Below are positions 1 to 11,800 of a stretch of DNA of 64,000 nucleotides, in pieces (the stretch's first letter is position 1; every line of letters begins with the position of its first letter). A program made the position numbers and the translations under genes. The notes under the pieces are model-generated. The model was not told the origin of the DNA. It searched no databases and was given only the letters and a program-made list of their open reading frames with translations. The DNA lies in assembly GCA_030544235.1 (NCBI GenBank), contig CM060472.1:17915654-17979653 (forward strand), read 5' to 3'. The stretch comes from Lepturacanthus savala (taxonomy: Eukaryota; Chordata; Actinopteri; Scombriformes; Trichiuridae).

Positions 1-314
1 GGTTACATGCTTTCAAAATTGCTTGTGAGCGCTGCATTTTACCGCAAAATGTCCACAGACAGAATTTTTACCCTTTCAGATGCCAGTGATTAAACGGTGG
101 TATATTTATTCAACTGTCAAACTGCCTTAAAACAGCTGAGACTCAATTAAATAAACCATATGTAATCTGAACAATATTTCAAAGGTTTGTAGCCAGGATT
201 TCGCATTTATGTTAATAATGTCCCAGACAGTGGCTGGAATTTATATTAATTTAGCTTCACCACTTCCATTTCTGTGTTGTTAATGCAGCACATTTATTCT
301 ATTTTCTTTTGCAG

Positions 315-831
315 TTCAAGCAAGCAGTTTACAAACAGACCATGAAGCTGTTTGCAGAACTTGCAATTAAGAGGAAGGAAAGGGAAGCGAAGGAGATGCA
401 TGAAAGGTAAAACAAAGGAATTTCACTGTCAAACTTCATCCAGAATGTCAAATAATTTTTTTTTTTTTAAATTTCCTCAGGAAACGAGCGAGAGAGGAAG
501 AAATCGAGGCAGCAGAGAAAGCAAAGAGAGACAGAGAATGGCAGAAAAACTTTGAGGTGTGTTCTTGTTTTATCATCAAAGTGAACAGTACATTTAGTAC
601 TGTTGAGTATTTTCATGTGATGCTACTTGATACTTCACTTCTTAAGATCTTGTAGATTAAAATTTGTCCTTTGTGAGAATAATACAGTACATTTTGCTTC
701 CGCCTCCTCAGGAAACCAGAGACGGGCGTGTGGACAGTTGGAGGAATTTCCAGGCCAAAGGAAAGAGTAAAGAGAAGAAAAACAGGTCCTTCCTCAAGCC
801 TCCCAAAGTAAAGATGGAACAGAGGGAATGA
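315..831 (+). CDS. dnajc8: DnaJ homolog subfamily C member 8, C-terminal exons (partial; gene starts left of window)
   Basis: Three coding exons at 315-406, 481-556 and 712-831, each bounded by AG/GT and joining in frame; stop TGA at 829-831. The reading begins FKQAVYKQTMKLFAELAIK, continues with the charged helix around KEREAKEMHERKRAREEE, and ends SFLKPPKVKMEQRE. I recognise this as the conserved C-terminal half of DNAJC8 (SPF31), a nuclear J-domain protein associated with splicing. The J domain lies upstream, outside the window. The segment is almost entirely charged and probably a long helix. An AATAAA lies at 1094-1099, about 265 bases after the stop. The gene converges on the minus-strand gene ending at 1748. 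Family assignment is very secure; only the C-terminus can be seen. Confidence 0.95.
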
Positions 832-1093
832 TGCTGCACATTGGGACTTCACTAGATTAAACCCGCCCCCAACACCATGGTTCTGTGTATCCCCACCTCG
901 TCGTCTGCAGTCATCAGGATATGTTATGGCAACTTCTTCATCCTGACCAACGTAGTTTTGTACTTGATTTTCTAATGTACATATTTGTGATCAGGACCCC
1001 GAGATCATACCTGCCTCATGTCAGGGAGAGATGACGCATCTTCCACTTATGTAACTGGTCATTGATTTTTTGTTCTTTATTTTTTAAATACAA

Positions 1094-1099
1094 AATAAA
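1094..1099 (+). promoter_or_regulatory. dnajc8 polyadenylation signal AATAAA
   Basis: Canonical AATAAA 263 bases after the dnajc8 stop, in an AT-rich 3'UTR. The first arm of the hairpin array (1105-1440) starts just after it, so cleavage probably falls within or next to that palindrome. Confidence 0.7.
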
Positions 1100-1104
1100 G
1101 CTTT

Positions 1105-1440
1105 GTGTTAAAAAGCCTATTTTACAGCATGTGACAGAGTGCAATACAGAGACCTTAAAGGTTTGTGGTCTCTGTATTACACTGTTAACATGGTGTAAAA
1201 TAGGCTTTGTTTTAAAAAGCCTCTTACACCATGTAACAGTGCTTTATGGAAACCTCAAAGCTGAAGTTTTGTGGTCTCTGTATTGCACTGTTTGATGGTG
1301 TATGATAGGCTTTTTAAAACAAAGCCTATTTTACATCATGTAACAGTTCAATACAGAGACCATAAAGCTTCAACTGTGTTTTAAAATGCCCATCTTCCTC
1401 CAACAAATGTCATTCAACAGAGTGCAATACAGAGGGTCCA
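1105..1440. repeat. Nested palindrome array: alternating inverted ~50-nt units
   Basis: A unit containing AAAGCCTATTTTACA..CATGT..ACAG..CAATACAGAGACC occurs near 1113-1155, 1216-1255 (degenerate) and 1317-1362. Its reverse complement (GGTCTCTGTATT..ACTGTT..ATGGTGTA..ATAGGCTTT) occurs near 1168-1208 and 1271-1304. A partial copy (AGAGTGCAATACAGAGGGTCC) is at 1420-1440. Adjacent units alternate in orientation, so each pair can fold into a hairpin with arms of about 50 nt and a short loop. It lies between the convergent ends of dnajc8 and the unnamed minus-strand gene. No coding potential. Probably a MITE that has amplified locally. Confidence 0.8.
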
Positions 1441-1455
1441 TGGAAGCCATTGACT

Positions 1456-1461
1456 TTTATT
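1456..1461 (-). promoter_or_regulatory. polyadenylation signal for the unnamed gene 1748-2719
   Basis: AATAAA read on the minus strand, 287 bases after the stop codon at 1748-1750. It is the nearest canonical signal in the right orientation. Confidence 0.55.
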
Positions 1462-1747
1462 TGTCAAAGTACTTTTACAGAGTTATGTCTGGATTTGTAA
1501 ACATTCAAAAAGTAAAAACAAGTTAAAGAGTTGAGGCTAGAAATTCCATTACTAACAGTACAAACTGAATGAAAGTGAAATAACATTTGCTTTCACCTGC
1601 GAGTCTCAAATCACATACTTCTGTACTAAATAAAGGATTCAGTTAACAGCAGACTGTTCAGATTGAAGTGGTCAGTGTAACACTCAAAATATCAAGTGTT
1701 GAGTCCAGCTGATTTGAGACACAGTGATTATCTGTAGATGTTTGGGC

Positions 1748-2719
1748 TTACATCACTTTGCAGGGATCTCCGGCTGCAGCAGGAGCGCTGACGGCAGCAG
1801 ATCTGTTGGAGCCTCCCACCAGTCCGTCCAGACTCAGGCCCTGAAACGCACCAAAGAAGGAGTCGTCCTTCGCTGCTGGTGCTGGTTTCTTGACGGTGGT
1901 CGTCTGCTGAATGTGGAATTTACAAAGTTGGAAACTTTCTATAGGAAACTGTTTTGAGGATACTGCGAGGTAAATATTTAAAGGAGTTATCTTAGCACAA
2001 TGAACACGTAGGAAACAGAAGGTCAGATTGAATATGTAGTTATGGGGGTTATGTTTATATTAGTTTGAATGGAAAGTTCCTGAGTTCGTAAATTCACAAG
2101 CTTAATTTTCTACCCGTTGTAAATTGGGATCCTGACAGTTTTAAAAGTTAAATGTCACTCACCCTCGGAAGGCAGTGGTGGCTCCTAAAGTAGGTTCTCC
2201 TGACAGAGCGTTCAGCGCTCTTCTTAGCCAGTAAGGCCTGCTGTCGCTTCCTTTTGACAAACGGAAGGGAGCAACATGAAGCACGAAGCCAAGCAGCTTA
2301 TTTCCTCATCCTTATTAAGCCAAGTCTGTCTCAGCTGGACACCAACACAGCAACTGAAAACTTTCATCTATGAATTATCCAAATATGAAGAGTAATGATC
2401 CACAGATCAAAGTTATTTCATCCTTTACAACAAGAATAAATAGCTTCAGAGTTGATCACTATGACGGATTATTTTATCCAGTGTACCTTTCACTCTTCAG
2501 TTCCGCCTGGTAGACTCGGAGCCAGGAGTCCGGGACTTTCTGGCTGCTGCAGGGAAGGCTTCTCCGCCTGCTGATGCTCTTCCTGCGGGTGAAGCTGCTC
2601 CTGCGGACCGGCTGGCTCTTCTTGTTGGTCCCTCGCTTGGTGGCGGCGGCGCTGCTTTTTCCAGACACACAGCTGGTGAACTGCTTCAGTGGAGCACCCA
2701 GCGACATGATGGAATCCAT
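1748..2719 (-). CDS. Unnamed small basic protein with C-terminal CaaX-like box (about 160 aa)
   Basis: Three minus-strand exons join in frame: 2487-2719 (ATG 2717-2719), 2163-2250 and 1748-1906 or 1748-1903, giving about 160 aa. I do not recognise the family. The N-terminal half is basic, with three consecutive RRxS motifs (RRSSF, RRKSIS, RRRSLP) that resemble basophilic-kinase sites. The middle is a Lys/Arg/Gln-rich helix (KRKRQQALLAKKSAERS). The C-terminal part has DDSFFGAFQGLSLDGL and ends GDPCKVM, whose last four residues fit a CaaX prenylation box with Met at X. Exon 3 begins with CAGCAG, a NAGNAG acceptor that would add or drop one Gln. The first donor (GTACAC) is weak. An AG directly before AAATGG suggests a separate 5'UTR exon. 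Splice structure is well supported; function is unknown. Confidence 0.7.
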
Positions 2720-4053
2720 TTCTACAGTGTCAAGATGTACAATTTACACTTAATCTGCAAACACAGAACATCAACACACACAAATCAATACATTACCTAT
2801 AGTATGATAAGACACACCTGTCTGAGGTTTCTCCTGTGGACACTATGAGCTGCAAAAAGACGCGTCCGCTCCTCACATCGCTTTCAGTGCTCTGGTTTGC
2901 TAAACGTTAACTCTGCTCTTATGCAGATTTGACTGACGACCTCTGCGGTCCTCCAACAGGATTAGTCTAAGACTCAAGAGTCGTTTATCTCGTTAACAAC
3001 AGAGCAGTTTCAAACAGGATGAGGGCCGCCCCCCACTGAAATAACTCAAAATGATGTTTACAGGTACACAAGCTGTTTAAAAAGGCAATATTTCTTCTGT
3101 AACCATACAAAAAATGCACCAATTAAGTCAAAACTGCATCCAGTTGCTGTTTGGTTTATATTACAGTCTGTTTGCAGCATCCAATGTGTTTTTTTAGGTT
3201 AAATCACATCTCTGTACTACATTTTTTTAAAGTCACATTGTTTATTTCAGCAGGAAAACATTGTTACAGTTGTTGTTTAGGTCACAGTATGAGCTGTTTA
3301 ATGAGCTCATGGTAGGGGTAAAAATATCAGGAGAAGGGGCGGAGCTTCCCCGAAGGTCTAATCCAGAAAAACATGAGCATTTAGTCTGAATCATTACCTC
3401 CTTCCGATCAAAGACTGTTCAAGTTTAAAGAGACGTGAATCACTAAATTCAGAGCCAAAATTAAAGTACAATGTTTTTTTAAGCCTTGTTTTTCCCTATA
3501 ACAGACAAATTGTAAAGAAATATTTCTTTATTAATGTAATATAGATAACCTAATTAGTCTAGACCTATGTGAAAAACTCTGTTCAAGAATAAAAAGATAT
3601 TCAATTTTGCTGTTCAGCCATTTCACAAATTGAAGGAAAGTTTGAACCTTAATATCAAAATGCTGCTCTCCCCCAGTATGTGAGGCGCATCACGGTCAGC
3701 AGATCGTTCTACCGTCTGTGGACCAGCCAGAAGTGGGCTTAAAGAACAAGGACAGTGAGTGAGGTCACTTACCGACAGATGGACATGCTTACATGACACA
3801 GCATCAAGTAACCTGTTGCAGCAGAATCTCCACGCCGACATATTCTTCCCGACCTGTCTGGGGGAGGAGGGGCTTAGCAGTGGTTTTGGAAAGCAAGGAC
3901 AGAAAGTCAAAAAAAAGTTAGTTCCAGCAGAATAAAGAAACCAAGAGGAGAAACAGAGCCAAGTCATAAATATTAACATGTAAATATCTCAACCTTGTGA
4001 CTTTCTGAAAAAAACAATAATTAAATCATATGTAAATATCTTGAAATCAATAC

Positions 4054-4059
4054 TTTATT
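4054..4059 (-). promoter_or_regulatory. candidate clk2 polyadenylation signal
   Basis: AATAAA on the minus strand about 1.76 kb after the clk2 stop at 5819-5821. It implies a long 3'UTR that would include the TIR element at 4078-4246. Other signals were not excluded. Confidence 0.4.
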
Positions 4060-4077
4060 GTATTGTCACAATTATTT

Positions 4078-4246
4078 AGTTAAGTCCTCCTTTAAACTGG
4101 AAAAGTGTCTCAGACTCCGAGCTCTTTCAGATCATCATGAGGGAAGAGACGGACTCGGACACAGTGATGGTATTTAAAGACAGAACGACTCCTCCGGCTA
4201 CCAGACGTCCAACCAATACTGAGCCTTTGGAAAGGAGGACTTAACT
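4078..4246. mobile_element. ~170-bp MITE-like element with perfect terminal inverted repeats
   Basis: The left end AGTTAAGTCCTCCTTT is mirrored exactly by AAAGGAGGACTTAACT at the right end, about 170 bp apart. Inside, TGTCTCAGACTCCGAG and the GGACTCGGACACAG stretch also face each other, so much of the element may fold back. There is no ORF. It lies in the presumed clk2 3'UTR. Confidence 0.7.
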
Positions 4247-5818
4247 GCAACTCTACACAATCATACATATATACAGTTTATACGCTTTAATTTCATACAA
4301 AAAAACAAATCATGTACAGGTAGGAGATGGGGACAAGGACCTATTTTAACTAAGAAAAAACACCAAAAAATAAATACCATCAACGGGAAGTGGGTCATTG
4401 GCTATGACCAGGAGTTGTGCGCTGAACCGCAAGAGACCACGGAACTTTAAAGTAAAATTTCTAGCAATGAGATTTTGAATGTTTAGCTTCTGAATTTAAC
4501 TCATTTCACAAATTCAGAATGAAAAAAAACAACTTTAAACAAAGTAAAATATATATTTATGTTGCTCAAATACAGATTCCAAATTTTTTGGATCCGAATC
4601 CAATTAGAGCAACCGGTATATATATTTTAATTTGTGAACATTAAAAAAGAAGTTGAAGAAGTTGTTGTAAATCTGAAGAGTTGAATTCAGAGGCTAAAAA
4701 TTTTTGATTCATAATTTAAATGGAAAAAAAAAAAAAATCAGTGATAGAAATTCAATTTCAAAACGTGGTGACAGATTTAGTTCCGGTCTGAGCAGATCAC
4801 ACAAAGGACAAAGGCAGTTTCTGTTGTTTGATAGTATGTGAGAATGTTCCCACGACTAATGCTGAAAAACTACTAAGAAGTCACTGAACAAAACATTAAC
4901 ATGGAAGTGTCACCCACACCGCCCCTACACACACGCACAGCATTGCATAACGTAACAAACATAACTATCAATAAGGCTATAGAGGCCGTGTGTGTGGAGT
5001 GTCCATCACCATTATCATCTCATTGGCGAATAATAACCGGCCTTATGGCCAGATATTAAGAACAAGAGTCTCCATATAAGGGATAATCTTTTTATACATT
5101 AAAAAAATAACATGAAAAATTAAGCGCTCACTGAACAAAACGTAAACATACATTTGAGACGCTTTCAAATTTGCATTGTTTTGAAAGAAGAAGATTGTAA
5201 TAATTTTCCCTCTTTAATCATAATTCCCAAGGAAATATGATTCATTTGTGTTTGACGTCAGCAGAGTAACAGAGTTGCTGCATTTACAGCTCTACATCTC
5301 CTTTTCCTCTTTCAGAATCTAAAGACAGTTATTCTCCAAAGCCAAGTTATTGTATGACCAACTTCTGTAGTGCTTATTTCCTTAAAAAAAAGAAAAAGGT
5401 GAATTATTTTCTTTACATGCTAAAAGACAGACTGACGGGAGGGAAGAAGGAAGGTGTTTCAGAAGCCAAAAGGAAGACGAGAGCTGCATAGAGGGCTACT
5501 TTGGGTACAAACAATCTTCTGTATAAGATATTCGTCCTCTATTGAGACTTTGAGAAAACAATTTCATTAGACTTCTTCTGTTGTTTGTGGGTCATTTTGG
5601 TCTCTGCTGCAAAAACGTGGCTCTCGTGGCTCGCTGAGGTGGAGCGAGGGGCCGAGTGGAGGAGCAGGAGGTTACAGTGTCCATGCTTTAATGACTGACG
5701 ACAGAAAACATCTGGAGCCTCGTGTCACTCAACAGTTCCCCTGCTCCGTGTAAAAAAAAAGACTTGATCTCCTCTGTCCTTTAGTCTTTTGTGGGGCCAT
5801 GTTTCTGGGGTTTGTGGG

Positions 5819-8800
5819 TCACCGGCTGATGTCCCGGTTTCCCTCCCAGTTCTTGCTGCCTGCCGCCTCGCTGGCCCCCCCGCCCTCAAAGAATGGGTGC
5901 TTGAGGGAGTCAGCCAGCACCAGCCTCTTGCTGGGCTCGTACTCCAACATGCTCTCAATGAGGTCGAACAGCTGGTGGTGCTCCTCCGCTTCCGACAGCA
6001 GGTATCGCTGAAAAAGACAGACAAGAGGTGTGAAAGGGAGCATTCGGAAAGGGAAGAAAAACAACAATAAACGCCTCCAACACAAACTGAAACAAGCTTT
6101 CAGTTTTCCCGCTGCCCAGCCCCCACTCTTACCCGTAGGGGTTTGCAGTTTTCTCGGACGTATTTTCCTGCTGACGAGCTCTCGTCCCAATCCAGGCGAC
6201 CTCGATAGAAATATTTCTGCTTCCTGAGAGTGGAGAATGATCAGTGTTCGATGTGTGAATGTTGATTTCTTTAGCAAAAAGCCAAACTCTTTTTTTGGGC
6301 TTCAACATCTATAAATATTACAACAGCAGTGTAGCTGCGAGAAACATAATTACAAAACAGCTTCAGCCAAACACCCCAATGTTACAGTGGAAGTTGTCTT
6401 TAACATCTTTGTAATAGAAAGAATCACTTTCTCCATTATGCGTTTTTAATTACTTTATATTTTTTTCATATATTTTTTTTGTTCTAATGTCTGTATTGTA
6501 TAGTATATAAAGGGATAAAGCGCTGAAAAAACGTGGATCATGATGAGTGCAGACTGCACTTATGGAATACTGAAAAAAGATTTTTTTCACCTTGTCTTAC
6601 GGATCATCCTGGAGGGAACAGGGCCCAGGATTCTCTCCATCATGGCCAAATGCTCCCTGTTGTCATGAGTCTGAAAGAAATTCAAATCAAATTCATCATG
6701 GGGTCTGGGACCTCCAGGGGGACCTCCATGTTACTGCAGGGCGGCGCCAAATTTAAGTTTGATAAACGTTTTTTCCCATAAACTTAAATAGGTCTAAAAA
6801 TACACCTTAACGTTAATCAAAGATATTGTTAGCTAAAGTAAATGTGTGAAACAAACAAATGAAATGTATAGTTATTATATGAACTACAGATCTGTAGCCT
6901 AAACCTTATTGTAGGTTTAATCTGCAACGCAGTTTTTATACGAATTCAGAAAATGATCAGAGTTACAAGATCTGCTGCTGAATAAAGACCCAAGACAGTC
7001 ACATTCAGCAGCTCACATGACTGGGGATAAATTTGTACCAGATCAATAGCTGGATTTACTAATTGTTGTAATGCCCACTGTGCACACGTGTTTGATTGGC
7101 GGGATCCAAGCTCACGTTTATCAACTGTCTCAGAGCAGCATTCAGTCCTAACTGGCCCAACGTCAAATTCGTTTTATTAAGGTTTTGTCTTCTACCAAAC
7201 TGCTTGGATTTCCAGGATTAAAAAGTACTAAACTTCCCAGCAGGTCGACAGATGGGCAGGGGAATGATTCTGTGATATTTGATAAATAAGAGCCCAGATC
7301 ATCTGATTGCCCAATGAGCTAATTATCCTGCCTTAAAGCTGGATGAAGCATCTTGGCAGCAGCCAGCTGGCAGCAGGAGATTGTACCTGAAACAAGGTGA
7401 AGCCCAGGTAGTACTCAAACAGGATACAGCCGATGCTCCACACGTCACACGGATGGCTCCAGCCCAGCTCTGAATAACCAAAAACATGACATGACCGATT
7501 CACCCTTTAAAAACAAAGCCCCTAGCGGCCGTTTATTTTGTTTGTTTTTTTCATAATCCTGTTTAACCAATCAAAAATGAAAACTAAAATAGTTAGAGCT
7601 ATCATTTTTGTAGTGAAGAAAGAGAAAAATTGAAAAATGTGATGCTAACGTGTAGCTGCATAGAGGTGGTGTGGAATTACAGATTATAAATGTCAAGATA
7701 AAAATGCAATATAGGTAATGGGAAAATAATATTAACACAATATTGTAATAATATGATAATCAAGGGCCAAGTATTGTGATGCTATTTATCATATCATGAC
7801 GTACTTGCCGATACCCAGCCCTACAGTATAGGTGTGACATCATAAATTCACAGAAGTTCAAAGGCAGCATTTCAAGGCTCAGTTTCTGTTTTCTTCTGTG
7901 AATTGAGTGTTTGATGCATGGAGCAGTATTTAAACATGACCTTCTCTATAGCCAAAAAGAAATGCAAATGGAAACATCCATGATATGAAACCTTTAAAAA
8001 AAAGCTGTTCAACAGAGGAATCAGGGCAGGAATGTTAAGCTTGCTTGTCACAACTGGCCTGTTTCCACAAGAACCTGCGTGTAAATATTTGTTTAACAGA
8101 AAAGTAGGAAAATCTACTGAGCTGTACCGAATGAAACAGCCACAGCGTTCATCTCCAACCTGACTTTGAATATTAGGACATCAAATAGGAATTTAGGAAT
8201 ACTGTCATTGCCCTCATGTCTGTTCTAGATGTGGTGATTTCAATGAGTGTATTTATACTCTCTCACCTAGAATGACCTCGGGGGCACGGTAATGCCGCGT
8301 GGAGACAATAGTGCTGTGGTGCTCATGGTCAAATGTGGCGCTACCAAAGTCCACCACACGGACCGCTGTGTTCTTAACTGTCCTCTCTTCTCGCTTCTGC
8401 AAGAAAGAAAAACCACAAATTCTGGGATTAAAATAATTTCTCTATAAAATACGTAAATCATGTCTGCAAGTAGCATGTGTGCTATAGAGAAACAAACTGA
8501 AAAAGATGTTTCTCTCATATTTATTCAGATCACCAAGCGAAAGAAAACAATGATACTTGTACAATAAATTTTCCTCAATTTGCAAAAATTCTGATAAATA
8601 AAATTGGAACTGATCACTTATTCTTACATAAAACAGACTTGGACATGATTAGCATTGTCTGTATCAACAGTACGAAAAAGAAATTTCAAATAATAAGTTC
8701 CTTCTTCCTTCCATTCTACGTTCACTTACCTTTTCTACATTGTAGGACATGGTGAAGTCTGAGTTGACGAAAAGGATGTTCTCTGGCTTTAAGTCTGTGT

Positions 8801-11800
8801 GCGTCAGCTTATTGTCATGTAGAACTATGAATAAAAACATGACATTACTTTCAAATCAGTGTTCATTTTAGAGACAAAATCCCACCTATAACTATTCAAC
8901 TATTCGTTCAATTCCATGACTAAATCATAACTTTGAGTAAAGCAAAACTAAAAGGCTAAAATGTGACTTTAGCTGAATATATTGTTCATGTAAGACTAAG
9001 ATTAAATTAAAAATCTTTGTCAAAATGAACATTAAGGAAATGTGCGGTTTCAAGTTTTTCTAGCAAACTTTACGAGGCATTTTTTCAAAGATTTTCAGAA
9101 ACATCTGTGACATGAAACTGAGAACAACACTAACAAAATCTGGACTAAAAGAATAAAATGTGACTAACTAATAATGTTAATGTAAGCAATGAAGACTTAA
9201 CTAAAATATTGTAAAAAAAAAAAAATAACACAGTTTCAAAGCAACTTTTCTTTTTCAAATACTTTCAAACTTTCCGAGACGCCATTCTCATCCCCACATC
9301 CACTGCGTGAATATCCCGGCAGTGGACTTTTTTTTTTTTTTAAATCACGGTGTTTGTGAGGAGCTGCTGCCACCAGCTGGCGACAGGCTGCATCACATCT
9401 TAAAAACAACACTTGAACCTACTTTTATGTGTAGTGTCGACTGACAATGTTAGAAACGTTGACTAGTTGGTTAATTGGGAACATTCCTAATAATAATATT
9501 AATGCTAATAATATAGATACTGCTAATTATAAGACAATACATAACCATATTAGGACAATTCAATTAGTATGAAATGTCAACAGTGGATAAAGTTGGTTTA
9601 ACATTCTTGTTTCATTTTCTAGACATATTAGAGTCACATGTTTTAGAGAGGGAGTTGGGATACCTCTGTTTATTTTATCACACCAACAATTAGTCCAGTA
9701 GATCTATGTTTTTAGTAATAAAATCAGGCTTTTAAAACATAGAACACATCAAAATTAAGGTGTTTTGCCTTAAGCGCTAAAATCAAACATTTGAGATGAC
9801 GAAATGTGAACTTACACTTGACAGCGAGACAGATCTGGTAGGCCATGTGTCTGACCTGACCAATCGAGTACGGCAGGTAGTTGTTTTCCTTCAGGAAGTC
9901 AAAGGTGCTGAGAGCCAACAGCTCAAAGGAGATACACATGTGACCATGGTAGTCAAACCAATCGTACATCTGCACACACAGGCTGGAAAACAAACAGGAT
10001 ACAGGAGGTGTAAAACAACCTCACTGATACAACAGTAGAATCAACCCAGTTCACAGTTTTAAGCTTGACACAGTGATAATGTTCATTTCACTGTTGCAGT
10101 ACATTATTCAGTCGTTACTCACAATTTATTGTCCGGGTCCTTCTCATTGATCTTCTCTAGGACATTGATCTCAAGGCGAGCTGCTTCCTTGTACTTCTCC
10201 ACATTTTTTATTATTTTCAGAGCAACATGGGCTCCTCCCCTGTTAAAAATAATGAAGGTATTCAGCAAAACAGTAATAAAACCATGCTTCACACATATTT
10301 AAAACTCATTTATAGATGCTCTTCACAGTCAAAGACTGACTGCAACACCACAGTTACATTATGTGGTTTTTGCAACAAGCATCTTGTTAATTAAGCTCCA
10401 GTCAGTGAATAGAGAAGAGAAAATAATCTGCTAGTGTCAATAAGAACCCTGCCGATAAATGGATTTTATTCATGTACATTTTTAGTACAGTCACAGTAAA
10501 TCTTCCATAAAGGTGAACAGTTTCTCCAGGCCAAGATACATCTGATCAACAAAAAACACCCTATAAGTGGATAAAGGAGTGACTGGAAATAGGAAAACAC
10601 TGTAGATAATAGAGCTGAGTGATTTGGCATGAATAAAATCTTGATTTCTTTTTCAAACCAATGTGCATATTTTTCTCCAAAGGTTGTTTTTTTATTATAA
10701 ACAAACAAAATAAAGTCTAAAGAACTTTTTTATACAATAAAAATAAATTAATACCAAAGTAATCTAGACCTACGTTACCAAATCGTTTGTTCGAGAATTT
10801 AAATAAATGCATTTTAAATTACTGAGGGGATTTTTTACAGTGTTTGTTCTGCCCTCCTTGTAACATTTCTTTGGGTACCGTATTTTAAAAAGTTCTATAC
10901 AAGTTCAATGTGTAGTAGGTTTGTGTGTTCAATACTCTGATTCCCATCTCATTTGGCTCAAAACTTTCACTACATAAAACGCACTTTTCCCTATAAATCA
11001 CAGCTTTTCAGGTTCACACACTAACACGCACCTGCGATGGTCGATACACTGCATCACCCTCCCAAAGGTGCCTTCCCCCAAAGTGCTGACAATCTCATCT
11101 GCAACACAACACAGAAAGAAAAGGAGAAGAGAGGGAAGGCGGGGAAAGAAAGAACAGGAGAATTAGACATGTGGGCTTGAGCAGAAATACATAATGCAAA
11201 AGTGTAGACAGGCGTATCAATGCTAGCGCCCATCCCCTTTTCAAACGGCTGCCTATTCAATCTGGCAGGCTGGAGACAGTTTGCAGTAATCTATGATAAT
11301 AACTGAATATGTGTGAAGAGAATAAGGGGGCAAATGTAAAGCGCTCCCTTCCTTTGATGACCAATTTGCAGCCATCGAAAATGAGGAATGCATCCTCAAA
11401 AACTGGAAGAATTGAAACAAGATTAGTATTCCTACTAAACAACGGATGATCCTAAGAACGATAAATATAGAAAAGCAGTATCTACAGTATATGTGAGCTG
11501 GTTGTACTAGTTTTAATAACAAAAAAAAAAAAAGACTAAATATGTGATACAGTGAGGCGTCTACTTATATAGACATATATATAAGGAAACCTCTGAAACC
11601 ATGATTGTGGAAAATACCTAGCTTAATTTTCAGATTTAAAACTGTAACTTGTTTTAAACTAAAACGCAACAGAGACAAACAGCTGCAAATGAGATTCTAG
11701 GTTTAGAAAAGTCAAGTAACCTGTGAAACATACAAAAATGCTCCACAGCTTAAAATCCTAGAACAAAAAAGCAGAAGTTATCTAAAGGCCCTCTCAAAAT

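Larger units (their letters stand above)
2820..5818. other. 5' region of the unnamed gene and clk2 3'UTR; no further gene seen
   Basis: The right side, roughly 4040-5818, is probably clk2 3'UTR. It has one large TIR element (4078-4246) and no ORF resembling a protein. The left side, 2820-3000, may hold the promoter or 5'UTR of the unnamed minus-strand gene. The 118-codon open frame at 3623-3979 has no recognisable domain and no splice context. Confidence 0.5.

Noticed and set aside
3623..3979. 118-codon minus-strand open frame with a hydrophobic start
   Set aside because: No domain, no splice context, low-complexity composition; most likely chance.
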